From Epiperipatus broadwayi (taxonomy: Eukaryota; Onychophora; Udeonychophora; Euonychophora; Peripatidae), in assembly GCA_028023455.1 (NCBI GenBank), contig JAQFVV010006341.1, positions 868,001 through 932,000 of the forward strand: a DNA stretch of 64,000 nt, given 5' to 3'. Of the stretch, positions 35,755-49,795 are shown in pieces (the first letter of the stretch is position 1; each line of letters opens with the position of its first letter). The notes below the pieces were generated by a model, which was not told the DNA's origin, made no database searches, and saw only the letters and a program-made list of their open reading frames with translations. The translations under genes and the position numbers were made by a program.

Positions 35755-35797
35755 ATGTTAACTTACGTAAATAACAATTCTATATGTGATTAAGTAA

Positions 35798-37494
35798 TTA
35801 ACTAGATTGATTAATGAGAGACATGCCATCATGGTAGAGAGAGTATTTCAGATTCATAAATAGAGAATAAATAAAGAATGCTAAAGGTGGTACGACCGTT
35901 GTGGCTACAATAAAAAAACACGGGTCATTCACGATCCTCAAAGAGGCTTTGCTAGGAGAAGTCAATGAATGAGAGTACATGCTAGCCTGCCGACCAAAAC
36001 ATCTCTGCATAATGATAAAAGTTGATGTGCTGGGATAGTCTATCCATGTGTGCCCATGCACATTTTAATGGCAGAATCTGGACAAATGAAATTCCTAGTA
36101 GGAAATACATCTACTTTTATGGTAGACTAACATTATTGGATTAGTCATATTTAAATTTCCGCAGATCCTGAGAGTTAAGTAGCAAAGCAAGAATAGTAAT
36201 GACAAATGAATAGTTGTAACCATAAAGTATATAATACTGTATACACACATATATATTGTGCAGATAAATGTGAATTCAATCCTGATTTAAATAGTTAGCT
36301 CTCTAGCACAATGGAACATCCACAAAACCCAGGGCATTTAATGAATCTTAAGAAAGTATACTGTAAAAGGAAACAGTTTAAAGGAGTGGATTGTTTTCCC
36401 ACATTTCCAAACTGTAAAATCTCTCATGGCTTAGAATTTATAAACAACGATGGTCATATAACAACATATTAAAATAAACCCTATATTAAAAAAAAACATA
36501 AATTTACTTCTGGGAGATTTTACAAAACTCTGCATGATAATTAATATGTAGGTGCTCAAGATCAGACCCAAATGAGATACAATCTAGATACTGATAAAAT
36601 TTAATTTTAAAATTTCTATAATAGATTTTCCTAAAGAGCTACTAGGTTTGGTTTAGAAAAATGTGATGGATTTTGCTTAAATAATTTAATAAATTACATT
36701 TTCTTTTGAAAAATGATTAATTAGCGAATAGTAGGAAACTTAATTTTTTAAGACTATTCCTATCATTTAAATTATTTACAAAATAACAAATGTACAAAAC
36801 TAAATGAGCTTCATCTATTGATTGCTTAATGGAAAAATCTACATCTCCTGCAATAATCTTGACTGGAAAAAATAATAAAGACTAGGGTTGTAATATGCTC
36901 TTTGAATTTTGTACTTAATTTGTCGGCTTAATCTAAGTCAACATTAAAATAATAAATTGCCGTATCAAAATAATATGCAGTTCTAATAAGATTAAAACTG
37001 TTACATTTTATAGAAAATAAAGTTAATGACGTATTTAAAGAAAGTTGTATAGACATTACATATAGATATTTTGGAGCAAATAAATGAGTACAAACTAATC
37101 AAAGATTAATATTAATTTGAAACCAATTTTGTTAAAAGATCAGGGGCTTGTGGCAAACGGTTACCTTAAAACAAAGCTGGAGACAGGCTTTCTTGATTTA
37201 TTCGGCATCACAGGGTAGACGTTGACAGCATTGGAGTAGCATTGAGCAGGTGGAGACAGAGTACAGGAGGTGAATCGTCTTCTTTTACCCTGGCATTATT
37301 TAGATGAAACTTAAATTGGCTTGAAGTATATTCACTCTGCAAACACGACTAATTGATCTCGATAGCCAAAATCTTATCTATTTATATGATACAGCAGATT
37401 CAAAAATACATGATGTTAAACTTATGATTCTTCACTGTAGTCTCAGTTTTCCTAGTGGCCTCTTGTAGTGATCAGTTTCCCTTCATTTACCAAA
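35798..37494. other. Intergenic DNA with two locally GC-richer islands
   Basis: Stretches at about 35890-36060 and about 37140-37270 have mixed composition unlike the AT-rich background. I found no domain in any frame (the 87-codon minus frame at 35798-36061 has none) and no second copy in the window. They could be exons of an unrecognised gene, a noncoding RNA or single-copy transposon pieces. Confidence 0.35.
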
Positions 37495-37805
37495 GACCAA
37501 AATGTATGGGTACTGTACTGGGTTCAAACCCATATGACTATATAAGCTAATGGGCTTGGATTGAAAACATTAAGGTGTTTTCAATTTAAGAATCATAGTT
37601 TGTAATTAAATGGAGATAAAAGGTGGGTGCTGGAGGGTTGCATTAGATCCTAAGATCTTGATGCAGTGCTCTCAAATCCAAGGCCATAAGCCAGAAACTA
37701 GTAGGCACTAGATGGGGATTTTATGCACGAGCCTTCTGGCATCCATTGATGACTCTAGCTTGCTGTGTGTGGCAATATATATAATGAGTTTTTGCCTATT
37801 TTAAT
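37495..37805 (+). repeat. Family A unit, sense orientation, with internal deletions
   Basis: Runs from ACCAAAATGTATGGGTACTG to TTTTGCCTATTTTAATTAAAG. Two deletions remove most of the hammerhead-like segment. One removes the CTGACGA core, and the other joins two ACTAG copies and removes the GTC and stem I 3' strand. It is the only family A copy here without an inverted partner next to it. Confidence 0.75.
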
Positions 37806-38407
37806 TAAAGAAAACATTTCACAAGTCATCGTAATAAACAAAGCCTATTTATTGAGATTTGTAGTGAAAATGAAATAAAACATAATAATAAAAAAAGAAC
37901 TTTATTCACAAAAATTTGAGGAATTTGTTATATTCTATAAATAAGAAATTTTATAATACGATGGCTTATAATACTTATATTTAATAAGATTCTAATAATA
38001 ACTTTATAAAGTATTTCAAATTACAAAGTATATAAATATTGAATTGACTGTTTTACATACTATTTGGATACATTTATTAAAACAAAGTACAAAATATAAC
38101 TTGACTAAGTAGAAAATGAACTTTAATGAAAATTTTAAAACATTTGCCACACTATATACATATCTGAGATTATGTTTACACTATTTATTTTATACATAAT
38201 TAGTAATAATAACAAATAATCAAATGTTATAGCTTACACATACTGATTATAAATATTGATGATAAATTATACATATACTACCACCTCAAGCAAGATAGGT
38301 GTTAATTAATATATAAGACTGGGTTCAAATCCATACTAGTGCTATAATATTTCCAGCTTCACTGTTAAAATTGTTGCTATTATCAAAGATTAAAAGATTC
38401 TATGGAC

Positions 38408-39315
38408 TATACTGAAAAACAACTCATTTAAACATACTAATATTTAAAAAAAAAAATTAAAAATTAATTAATAAAAAGGCTTAGGCCTGCTTTGAGATTT
38501 GAAAACAAGAAATTCAAGCAATTTTTAATAATTAAAGTGTTTTAAAATTCAATAAGATGAGAGATATTTTTAAAATTCATGTAATTAAAACAAAATGAAA
38601 TCATGTGTTAAAAATAAGATTATCAAATGTAAGATCAAAAGTGTTAAATATAAGAGATCAAAAGTGTATATATAGTCAGTTGTTGTTTTTTAAATTAATC
38701 AATCTGGATTCTTTATTCAAGTTTAGTATAAATGAGAAGAAACGAGGAAAAAATACCATATCCTGAAATTTAACCTAGACTTCTTGCAAACCTGACCAAT
38801 CTATTTTAAAGAAATTACTCAAAATTGAAGAAAAATGATTAAGCCTTAAATTTCAAAGACAGGAGATTTATAAAGTACATTATAGCAACTTTTAAAGAAA
38901 GGAACACCAATTAATGAAACCCATCATGGTAGAAATATTAATCTGAAAAAAATCCTGAGTGATTCTAGTCGATGTCATTTATCGCTTGCATGTGCCAGTA
39001 GTGTTTTTGGGTGTTTTAAAATTCAAAATGGCCACCAAGCGTGTACTATATTGGCACCAAACTTTTGCTATGTAAATTTTAAAAAAAAATTATTTAGACT
39101 TTATCATAAAATGTTAAACATGGTTTTATTTTACAACCACTTAGCAGTATATATTCTAATAAACTATATAAAAAGTATTTATATAACATTATTCATATGA
39201 GTTATTAATTTAAAGGAGGAAGCAAATGTTTTTTAAAAAATTAATATTTGTTGCTAAGCATTTATAAATAAATACTCAAGCTGCATTTTAAGACAGCTAA
39301 AATAAAATAAAAATG
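38408..39315 (+). repeat. Left long terminal repeat
   Basis: Homologous to 41735-42540 over nearly its whole length, with indels. It includes AATAAA hexamers that could serve as poly(A) signals. The exact ends (TG..CA) are not clear because of divergence. Confidence 0.6.
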
Positions 39316-39639
39316 TGTAATTAAAAAATAAATAACGCTCAAATTATGGGTGGAAAATGGCATTCAAATACTTATCAGGTTGCAAGTAAATTCAGGAGAT
39401 GATGAACAGTTGGTGGTCATTCCAGTTGTAAATATATTGATAGTAATGAGTAATGAATATTAAAGTAAATGCAAATGAATGAAATCAGGAGATGACTGCA
39501 GAAAAAAGTTTAAAAACAAGCTGTAAAAAGACAAAGGAAAGATGATATACAGATTTTTGATATGGACAGTATTGATACAGATAATGACATATAAAAACAG
39601 ACTAACAAAAACATAAAAAAATTCCTGAGAATACTGCAT

Positions 39640-40210
39640 CAGAATTAGACATGATGCAGGTGGTCATCATATTCAAAGAGATGGAAAAGCAGATGAAATG
39701 TCTTAATCATGAACAAAAGCAGAAGTAAAACAATCTCAATCAAAAGATAGAAAATGGCCAAAAGCAAATGAATCAAAACATAGAAATTGTACAAAAGCAA
39801 ATGGAATTGAAGATGGAAAATGGACAAAAACAAATGGAATTGATATGGGAAAATATCTTGATCAAAAGATAGAAAATGGTCAAAAACAGATGGAATTAAT
39901 GATGGAAAAACATTTTGATCAAAAAAATTGGAAAAATTACAGCAAAAGATAAGGCAGAATGAGATGAAGCTAATGGTCCTAAATATGAATGAGCAGATTG
40001 GGCAAATAAATATTAGTATTGAAAAAACTATGTACAGGTTAAAGATGAAATAATAAATATATATGATAAAATCACAAAATAAAAAATAAAGGAGCTCAGA
40101 TAATATGCTGAAAAGAAATGCAAGAGGCCATGGTAAAAAAATTCCAGGAATTATGAGAAATGACAATCTCAAGAAAGCACAAATAAACAAAAAGATGAAA
40201 TGAATGAGGT
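39640..40210 (+). pseudogene. Gag-like coiled-coil region of the LTR element
   Basis: The + strand encodes repeats of the form Gln-Lys-Gln-Met-Glu and Lys-Met-Glu-Asn-Gly-Gln (about 39660-39930), a low-complexity coiled coil like the N-terminal half of many arthropod Gypsy-type gag proteins. Frameshifts and stops break it repeatedly. A minus-strand frame of 181 codons across 39645-40190 is Phe/Leu/Ile-rich and is just the antisense shadow of this A-rich repeat. Confidence 0.45.
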
Positions 40211-40858
40211 ACCTAAAATAGTAGTAAAGGAATTATAAGTGTTCTCTTAAAATATAGGTTAAGCTGCAAGAACACACATTAACATAAAGAATGGTATATC
40301 AAATAAATCAACACAAGTCAGAAATAAAAGTTATATTACAAAAAAATATAAACAAGTGATACAAGATAACTGGAACATGTTTTTAGTCATAAGTTTATGA
40401 TTATTCCTCCATACACTATTAAAAGCAAATAGAAAACGATCCCTATCTTGCATGGGAGTAGTGGAAATTACACTACAGAAATATTCATTAAATGGATAAT
40501 CTCAGGTTTAATGAATGACTAATAAAAATTATTAACCTGAACACAAGTTGTGAAATTCAATCCATAATAGGAGACATCATGGAAAGAACAGAAGTTATAC
40601 AAGCTCATTCATGCATTATTCATAAAATTCATGAAGTAGAGGGACCAAAGATGAATCATGACCCTGATTTAAGGGTTTTAGAAAACTATTACTCAGAATG
40701 GATATAAAGTCAACCTTGTATAGATACTCACTCAGTTGATATCAAGAAGAGAATGGATAATCAAATAATTGGTAATATATTAACAATAGTTCCTTATCCA
40801 AATTAATAAGAGTGAAGACCTTCAGAGATGCCATGTGAAAATCCACTGAATTATTTGA

Positions 40859-41176
40859 ATGGACTCACTGAACTATTCATATTATATAATTTATCAAATA
40901 AGGAAAAAATACCATAGCTACAAATTAGTGTGGTACAGCCAAAAATTGATGGAACTTGGTACCATCATTCTGAAACTTACGAGTAGCTTATCACAATTCT
41001 TTTTGATGCAGATGACAAAATTAAGAACCCTTCTTTTACTATCAGAAAGTTATATTATTCATCTTATAAGGCATAATTTGCCTGCAAATATTCAACACAT
41101 GTTGGCAAACAACTGGTTGAGCACTGAAAGGGTGGCAAATCTAGGTACCATAGAGCCTAGAAATTCCTCAAACTAA
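40859..41176 (+). pseudogene. Possible gag C-terminal remnant
   Basis: A 105-codon open frame ending with HNLPANIQHMLANNWLST-like sequence, which recalls the capsid C-terminal LP-x-x-(V/I) segment of Gypsy-type gags. It lies downstream of the coiled coil and before the right LTR, as expected for gag. The assignment is tentative. Confidence 0.3.
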
Positions 41177-41734
41177 ACCAGGAAAAAAGATTTCATTTTG
41201 TAATGCACCATACAAGCACTTGTGCCATCCAAGTTGTAGCATCGAGTCAAAATAAATGTGCATCTAAGTATCAATATTATTCACAACCCAAAAAAGTGAG
41301 CTTTCAGATATAGGATAGGCACACTTTCCAGTCTTTGCAAAAAATAGCCTCCAGATAATGGTTAATATTAAACTACAGCTAAACGATCTGGTAACAATGA
41401 TTAATAAACTGGATAAGGCTCACAAAATGCCAGATGGACAAGGGAAATTTTTATACAAGTAAAAGTTTGAGAATTTGAAACAAATAGTCTTACTCATTTC
41501 ATTGTCAGGCATGTGGTCTTCTATATGACAATAAGTTGTTTTTCAGTGTTGTGAGGATAGCCTATAAATATAGCAGTCAAAAATTTTCCAGAAAATTGCA
41601 TAAAATAGAAAAATGCTTAAAATAAAATATTAAATATAATAGGGTTTGTTAAGTGTTTAAATTTAAGAGCAACATAAATTATATAAAGTGTTAAAATTTT
41701 TTCTCTTACAAAAGAACAAAAAAAAATGAATGGA

Positions 41735-42540
41735 ATGTATTAAAAAAAAACTCATTTAAGTATACTAGTATTTAAAGGAAATTAATTTTAAATAATTAAA
41801 TTAGAAATAAAAAAGATGAAATTTGAAACAATTTAATAATTGCTATGTTTTGAAATTCAATCAAACATTAATGAGAGTTTTGTAATTAAAATAAAATCAT
41901 AAAAATGTTGAAAATAAGTGATTATCAAAAGTGTGAAAAACAAGATCAAAGATATTAAAAACGAAAGATCTAAAGTATATCGTTTTTCTTGAAATTAATC
42001 CGTCAGAATTCTTCCTTTATTGAACTATCATTAGGATGACCGAGTAGAAAAAAGAAAAACTACCTTCTGCCTGAAATCTAACTTCAACCCCTTTGCAAAC
42101 ATGACCAAGCTGTTTTAAATGAAACTTTATTCAAAATGGAGGGGGAATGTTTAAACCTCAAATTTCAAACAGAGGAGATTTACAATGTGCATTACATTAT
42201 AGCAACAGAATTATAAATGGAATCAATTAATGGAAGCCATAGTGGAACAAATATTAGTCTGAAAAAAAAAAATCCTCACAAAGAACTGTAGTGGCTATAT
42301 AACTTTTACTGCTAAGTTAAAACAATTTAGACTTTATTCTCATGTATTAACCATTTTTACTTTAATTACTCTTAGCAGTATACTTAATTCTAATAAACTA
42401 TATTTTATTATGTATAGTGATTATATAACATATTTCATTGATTAAAGGAAGAAGCAACTGTTTAAAAAAATATTGGCATTTGTTGCTAAGCATTGATAAA
42501 ATACTCAAGCAAAGCAGCTGAAATAAAATGAAAAAAAAAC
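41735..42540 (+). repeat. Right long terminal repeat
   Basis: Direct-repeat partner of 38408-39315. Shorter by an internal deletion, with many substitutions relative to the left copy. Confidence 0.6.
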
Positions 42541-45500
42541 AACAACTTGATATTTAAAAAATAATTTTTGCTTCATCTTGTCTTTGTTATATATATATGA
42601 ATTGTTAAAATTTTAATTTTTTGTTTTCTTTAAAGCAAAATTATCAGTAAATATGCAGCTGTATATAATTGGGATGCAATATTCACTTTAAACACAAAAT
42701 ATCCACACTTGTAAAATATGTAAAGCTAAGTGACTAAGAGTTAAATGATGATGTAATATAATTATTATTTTAAGTTAAAAGTTTATTTTGAATTTCACTC
42801 AACTTCATTTGTACAAAATTAGCCCTCTTTTGAGAAGTTAGATTTTATGTATGCAGAACTTATAGAATGAATGCAGTAGTTAGACACTGTTGAATGGTTA
42901 AAATATACTATGAGTTTATTCTGTATATTAGGAGTCGGAATCAAAGGGATATCTTAATTAAATAGTATTAATATTAAATTTTAAATCAAACTTAAAAGAT
43001 CCATCTAATCGAGTTATTTTTAAATCAGGATTCAAATCTAAAGTGGCTACTCCCGGGAATTAAATAAAGTTTTTCTCTCTATACATATAGTATTTATTTA
43101 TTTTAAATTACATTATAATTAAGGTATATTGGTCATAACAATCCTATACTAAATATATGTGTATTTATGCTATGAAGTTAATATGAATAAATCTATTTGT
43201 GAGGGTCAGCCATATGTAGGATTATATCCAGGAAGTATCAAAAGCCAGGGATTTACTCCACAGTAAGTGTGCTCGATCATATGACCATATTAACTATACA
43301 ATAGGTTATTGAAAAATTAATGTTTACAATTAACCAAAATAAATTTGGGACAAATAACTATTGTAGTTTTCCACCAGGTGTATGAACTAAAAGTTAAAAG
43401 ATATGGAAGAAATGGCTTATTACAGCAATAATCAATTATAATAAAAAAAAATTGTCATAAATTCTTATGGTATAGTCTACAATGTGGTCATATTTAGGTG
43501 AAAGAATATTATACTTTGTCTGACAATGATTGTTTTGTTTAAATAATGTGTTAACTTCTTTATAAGTAATATTGTCTGGTCTGTATATTTATTTCATGTC
43601 CATATAGCGGGAATAATTTACATTCTTCATGATCTAGCCAGGAATTGCAAATAGTGTTTATCGTCATCATATATTAAAGAAAATATTTTCAATTCTATTA
43701 AAATATACACATAAAAAATAAGTGCATTTATATTTCCTGTGTTTATGGTCAGATGGCACTCAAATCAATTAAAATAAATTTAAACATACATAAACTGACC
43801 ATTAATATATATATCAGATATAGTAATATCCTTATGTGAAGAAAAATCTCTACATTAAAACTGTATATTAGCTCCTTCTAGTAGAAATAACATGAACTGA
43901 TTTTGTCTACATATTCATCCCATTATATATTTTTTCATTCTTGAATAGAATGTTTCTAATTTAAATATACAATTATCATGTCACTATATGAGATAGGAAG
44001 TTGATATATTTTTTGGATCACTTGTGTTGTTCTCAGTTACAAAATATGTTTTCCCTCTTGCATTGTTATAGGTGACTGGCTATTAATTGGTTTAATTAAC
44101 TATTTTTTTCTATAAAAAAAGTAGAATCCTTTCTCCATTAACTTTGTATATTGTGGGTTCTTTTCATCCAAACATGTTGGCATCTTTATAAAATCCAATT
44201 AAATATTATTTTTACAAATCTACTTTCTTTCATATATTTTCAAAATATATTCTTATCTTGGTGCACCTTTCACTGTAAAAAGTCAATCATATCATTGTAA
44301 TCTTCCAATGATTTTTAATTTCTCTTAGTAAATAAGAAGTCTGCTCAACACGACACTATCGTATAATAGAGCATCACCTATTGATTTAATAGAAGTATTA
44401 CGTTATTTTCAGATCTATGTTAATTTTAATATACCTTAAAAAAAAAAATCAAAAGTGAATTATAAACAGCAAATGATTATATCTTCTTTATTAATTTAAC
44501 TTACCTAAGTTTTCTTATCAGTCATTGAATTTCTACTCTTAAATCCTAAATTGCTTGCAAAACTTCAGATTTATTTTATGTACAGACATGAATACAAGCT
44601 TATTCTTAATATAATATGGATTTGTATTAATTAATTTCCTAGAAATATTTTAATAACAGCTTATTTTAGCTTAATGTCTCTTATAAATTTCAAAATCATT
44701 ACCTTTTAAAATAATTAGTATGTTTTAGTATATGTATATTGTAATGGTATGCTGCTAGAATCTGGGATGATGGCAAATCATCAGCATCAGCCCACAATCC
44801 TGCAGACCAATTCTTATACTGGAATAGTTTAAAATTAGTGTTGCACAAAATGTATAATTTTTATTTTCTCAGATGTGGTCGAGATAGATTTGGGTGGCAA
44901 TTTTGTAAGGATGGTCAACAGTACATGATCATCATCGGTCCACAGTTGACTAGCTATATTCTTATACCGGATTAATGTGTAGATTAGCTTCCCACGGTAA
45001 AAGTGATCTGGTGAGAGTATAAATAAATTCTGGTACTGGAATGGCCTCAGACAAAAATGGATAGGTGTATATACAATAGATCATATTTATCCATCCACTA
45101 TTATAGATCTTTATGATTCATCAATGGGAGGCATATCCTATACTATCTTACAAACAAACAAAAGGAAAAACATTTATATAGACATTTAGTCTATCTGTTC
45201 TTAGTTTAATAATATAATGAGGATGATGATAGTGATGATCCTGCCATTTGCAGCTTTATAACTAACATAAATCATGTATGCTATTAATTTAGAATTGACG
45301 AATAATGTTATGGTATGCGCCAATGTATAAAATAACAACCTTCAATAGTTCAATGGATACTCTGATGACAATAGATTAATATGTATGGCCTCTTTTAAAT
45401 CATATTATGTAGTTTCCTATCTCTAGTTATTTATTAAACTATCATTGCATCTTTAAACTATGTTTTATGATTGGAATCCACTAGTTATGAAGATGACTAA

Positions 45501-46072
45501 GCAATTTTTTTTCACAAGAAAAAATAATCTTAAAAAAACTATAAACTCCTTTGATTAGAGAATTTAATTTTATTATTAATCAAGATACATAAATTTTTTT
45601 ACATAATACTCAATAACGATTGGTCATATTTAATGATAACAACAACAAATATAATTCCCCCTCCCCCCAAATGAATTTAAATTTAATCGTTAGTAGCATA
45701 TAATATGATATACGGATGTTGACATATTTATTAAGTGTATAGATATCTCAAATCATGGAAAATTTAGATTTCATAAATAAACACTCTAAGCACACACCGC
45801 GTAATATATAACACCCAAAATTAATGCCTAAAACCTTAAAAAAAAAAAAAATCAAAAAGTAGGTAGAGAAATTTTTTTTAGCTAAATTATAAAGATAGGA
45901 ATATCTAAAGAGAGATCTGTTTCTAATCATAATCCTCAGTAATCTCAATTCCCATTAAACTAAGTTACTAATTAATTATCTTAAATTTATTGCTCACTAC
46001 AATAAATTTCGACCCTCATTCTCTTTGTGGAGTTGCACATTCATACCAAACACATATCCATGCAAGTATATA
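42541..46072. other. AT-rich intergenic DNA left of the assembly gap
   Basis: No gene is recognisable. The stretch 44745-45060 is less AT-rich and contains two loosely similar segments (around 44767 and 44912, each ending in TTCTTATACYGGA), probably an old repeat. Confidence 0.45.
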
Positions 46073-46572
46073 NNNNNNNNNNNNNNNNNNNNNNNNNNNN
46101 NNNNNNNNNNNNNNNNNNNNNNNNNNNNNNNNNNNNNNNNNNNNNNNNNNNNNNNNNNNNNNNNNNNNNNNNNNNNNNNNNNNNNNNNNNNNNNNNNNNN
46201 NNNNNNNNNNNNNNNNNNNNNNNNNNNNNNNNNNNNNNNNNNNNNNNNNNNNNNNNNNNNNNNNNNNNNNNNNNNNNNNNNNNNNNNNNNNNNNNNNNNN
46301 NNNNNNNNNNNNNNNNNNNNNNNNNNNNNNNNNNNNNNNNNNNNNNNNNNNNNNNNNNNNNNNNNNNNNNNNNNNNNNNNNNNNNNNNNNNNNNNNNNNN
46401 NNNNNNNNNNNNNNNNNNNNNNNNNNNNNNNNNNNNNNNNNNNNNNNNNNNNNNNNNNNNNNNNNNNNNNNNNNNNNNNNNNNNNNNNNNNNNNNNNNNN
46501 NNNNNNNNNNNNNNNNNNNNNNNNNNNNNNNNNNNNNNNNNNNNNNNNNNNNNNNNNNNNNNNNNNNNNNNN
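46073..46572. other. Assembly gap of exactly 500 N
   Basis: The run of N is exactly 500 long, the usual placeholder for a scaffold gap of unknown size. Open frames spanning it are meaningless. Flanks are AT-rich and show no recognisable gene. Confidence 0.99.
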
Positions 46573-48297
46573 GAAAACAACCTTACATTTCATAACTAAC
46601 CAAGACCAATGGCCAGAAAACCAATATTATACTGGTAAAGTCAACCTTATGGTCACTTTAACTATTAGGCAAACATATTACTTGTTCTAAGAAAACTAGA
46701 ATTTCTCAAGAGAGCTACTCCATGAACCACAAAATCAGTCAAGAAACAGGGTCTGAAGCTATGATTTATTATTTTAATTGATACAAACCTAAAAAAGAAA
46801 TTCTATATAATCTAATTGTATATTTGTATGATTTTATTTGTATAAGAGAAATTATTTAGAAATGCGGATTTGAAATTTTATTTGTATTTAAATTTATGCT
46901 AACAACTAAATGATTTAATTTTATAGTGAACAAAAAGATTTGAATGTTGCAAGAATTTCATTTAGATTCAAGAAAATTTAGGTATTAACATTATTAAGAA
47001 AAAAATTGAAATGCTATTTTGTGACTCCTTGCGGATATGAATGAGAGGAGGGTATTAAAATAACATTGAAGAAATGATTGATTAAATTATGATGAATATT
47101 ACATGAAGGAAATGAATGGTAATTATTGTTCTTTGTTTTGCATTCAAAACTATATTAATAAATCAGACAATAGGATATTGTTATGGTCAGACATGAAACA
47201 ACTGCAGTGGAGGAAATTGATTTTATTTACAGGAAGAGATGCTTGATGGAAAAAAATAATGAAGGTCAAACCTAAATTTATAAAAAGTTGAAGAATGCAG
47301 AGATCAATGAAACAAATAATAAAAATTATTTTCCTTTTTGTGTGTGTGTTGCATCATTAATATTTATTCTTAGATTTTTTAATAAATATTTTAAAACCTG
47401 GTTAAGAAAATGTGAAGAAGCTTTTAGGAAGTGAATAGGGAAATATAATTGTGAATCCGTTTATATAAAGCAGTAATTCTTCATTACGTTATTGCAACAT
47501 TAATGTTCCGTTAACTTTTTCAAAATTACGAAAGTAAAGCCATTGGCATAAACAGCACAGTCATTGAGAAACAACATTCAAGCAAACAGTAGCTTAAATA
47601 TTGTAACTTGCATTTTATCAAGACTCCTTAAGATTATCTGTTTATACAGCATATGTCACAGGCATCCGTTGGCATTTGAGAAAGTCCGTTTTAGCAGTTG
47701 GTTTGTATGCTATGTAAAATATTATAATTCTCAGGTTTTTAATTCAGATCTTTTATATCTTAAATCAGTTAATATTTTTTGTTAATAAGTAATTTAATTA
47801 TATGATGAATTTTAATTGATAATAAAATATTTAATAAATAAAACATTATTTTAATGGAATAATATATTAAACAAAAATATGATTCTAAATAAAGTATTTT
47901 AACTTGATATTGTAGAAATCTAAAACACAGCTCAGCTTACCTTACTAAAAAATGAATTTTAATAAATTTTATTGTGTATAAATAATTATTTTAATTGTAG
48001 TTTTATACAATATTTTTTTCTTTTAATATTTTATGTTTATAATTTTTTGTCACAGGTATAAGCATTAATATTTTTATTATTTTATGATTGGATCACTTTG
48101 TATATAGCTTTTACATTTTAATGTTCAAAGTTTTTGTAACAGAAATATTCCGTGAATAAGAATCACCGAAGTAATCATAAAGAATAGGGAGAAAGCATAA
48201 ACAAGGGAAATATCCCCGAGAAAGCAAACTACAAACGAATGTTATTGCAAAAAGTTGAGTAAAATATTAATATTAGAAAAACCTTATTCAAAAATAT

Positions 48298-49795
48298 ATC
48301 ATCATCATCAACCATTATCATTCCACTGCAGGATGAAGGTTTCTCCAAGTTCAATCCATCTTCTCTGATCTTTAGCTTCTCTTCTCCACATCACCCCTGC
48401 ACACTTTTTTATTTCATCCATCCATCTCACATGTAGTCTGTTTCTGGGTCTTATACAATCTTTTGGAATCCAGTTTAAGATTTCAATTGTCCATCTATTA
48501 TCATCTCTTCTAGCAATATGTCCAGCCCAACTCCACTTCAGTCTTTTAATTTTTTCAATGACGTCAATAACACCTGTTTGTTCTCTTACCCATATATTGC
48601 ATTTTCGATCTCTTCTTGTTACTCCCAACATGCATCTCTCCATACTTCTTTGAGTGGTCTGAAGTCTCTGTATTGCTCTTCTATTAAGTGTCCAAGTCTC
48701 AGATCCATAAGTAAGAACTGGTAAAACACATTTATTAAAAACCTTCCTTTTCAAACACATAGGCATATTTCCTTTTAGTATCAAGTTATTTCTACCAAAA
48801 GCACTCCAGCCAAGTTTAATTCTATGATTAATTTCATCCATTATGTTTCCATCTGTATTAATAATCTGACCAAGGTATTTGTAACTGTTAACTTCTTCTA
48901 ACTCATCATAATCAATCTTTATTTTCATATTTTGAGAAAATCCATTAAACATCACTTTAGTCTTTTTAACATTTATCTTTAGTCCTACTTTCATCTGACA
49001 ACTCCTGCAACATTTCCCGCAGCTCTAAAGCATTATTTGCAAAAACAACATCATCTGCAAAAGCTAAATGACTTAAATAATCTCCATTTACTTTCACTCC
49101 TTTAGCTTCCCATTTTAATCCACAAAATACTTCTTGCAGCACTTTAGTAAAAAGTTTTGGAGATATGAAGTCACCCTGTCTTACACCCTTCTCAATGTTG
49201 ACTTTTCCAGCATCATTATGTAATCTAATTGTTGCTGTTGCATTTTTATAAATATTCTTTAACATATGACAATATCCTGGATCTATATCTTGATGATCCA
49301 ATGCTTTAATCACTGAAGAAATGTTTATAGAATCAAATTCCTTTCATAATCTACAAATCCAAAGCATAATGGGAACTCATATTCATTTGCCCTTTCTATA
49401 ACTTCTCTCAATACCTGGATATGATCTACTGTACTAAAACCACTTTTAAATCCAGTTTGTTCTCTTGATTGGTTGAAATTTAATGTTGTCTGTAGATGAG
49501 TTGTAATTATCTTGGTAAAAATTTTGTATAAAACTGATAAAAGACTAATAGGTTTGTAATTTCTAATATCTTCTTTATCACCTTTTTTAAATATTAATAC
49601 TGCATTCTTCCAGTCATCTGATACATTTTTATCATTTAGACATTTGGTATATAACTTTGCTAAAAAAATTTTTATATCTTCACCTGCTTCTTTTAATATA
49701 TTTAATTCCATCATTACCTGGAGCCTTTCCTTATACATTTAATTGCATGTCTCACTTCTTCATTTAAAATTCTGGGCAATTCAGAAGATGTAATA
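48298..49795 (-). mobile_element. RTE-type LINE, longest copy, RT domain and 3' end
   Basis: On the minus strand: ILNEEVRHAIK at about 49770, a broken KAPGNDGI segment at about 49720, NYKPISLLSVLYKIFTKII at about 49550, TGFKSGFSTVDHIQVLREVI at about 49430, KGVRQGDFISPKLF at about 49190 and LAFADDVVFANN (one Val codon lost) at about 49065. Then come VNSYKYLGQIINTDG at about 48880, LKWSWAGHIARRDDNR at about 48520 and VRWMDEIKKCAGVMWRREA at about 48400. The protein ends near 48308 and a (TGA)n tail ends at 48298. Three long frames (137, 115 and 228 codons) are separated by frameshifts at about 49325 and 48975. The endonuclease domain is missing. Closely matches 18008-19048, so the family was active relatively recently. 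Confidence 0.88.

Larger units (their letters stand above)
38408..42540 (+). mobile_element. Degraded LTR retrotransposon
   Basis: Two direct repeats of about 0.8-0.9 kb flank a 2.4-kb internal region. The left LTR is about 38408-39315 and the right about 41735-42540. Shared blocks run in the same order: ACTCATTTAA..ATACTA, AGATCAAA..TATTAAA, CTTGCAAACNTGACCAA, TTCAAA..AGGAGATTTA, TTAGCAGTATA and TTTGTTGCTAAGCATT. The right copy lacks about 100 bp near the GATTCTAGTCGATGTC region of the left copy. LTRs are well diverged, so the element is old. The internal region shows a gag-like coiled coil but no protease, RT or integrase, so it is internally deleted and non-autonomous. Orientation + is inferred from the gag-like reading direction. 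Confidence 0.65.

Noticed and set aside
39645-40190. 181-codon minus-strand open frame
   Set aside because: Phe/Leu/Ile-rich antisense of an A-rich coiled-coil repeat; no domain.
45990-46690. Long open frames on both strands
   Set aside because: They exist only because the 500-N assembly gap contains no stop codons.
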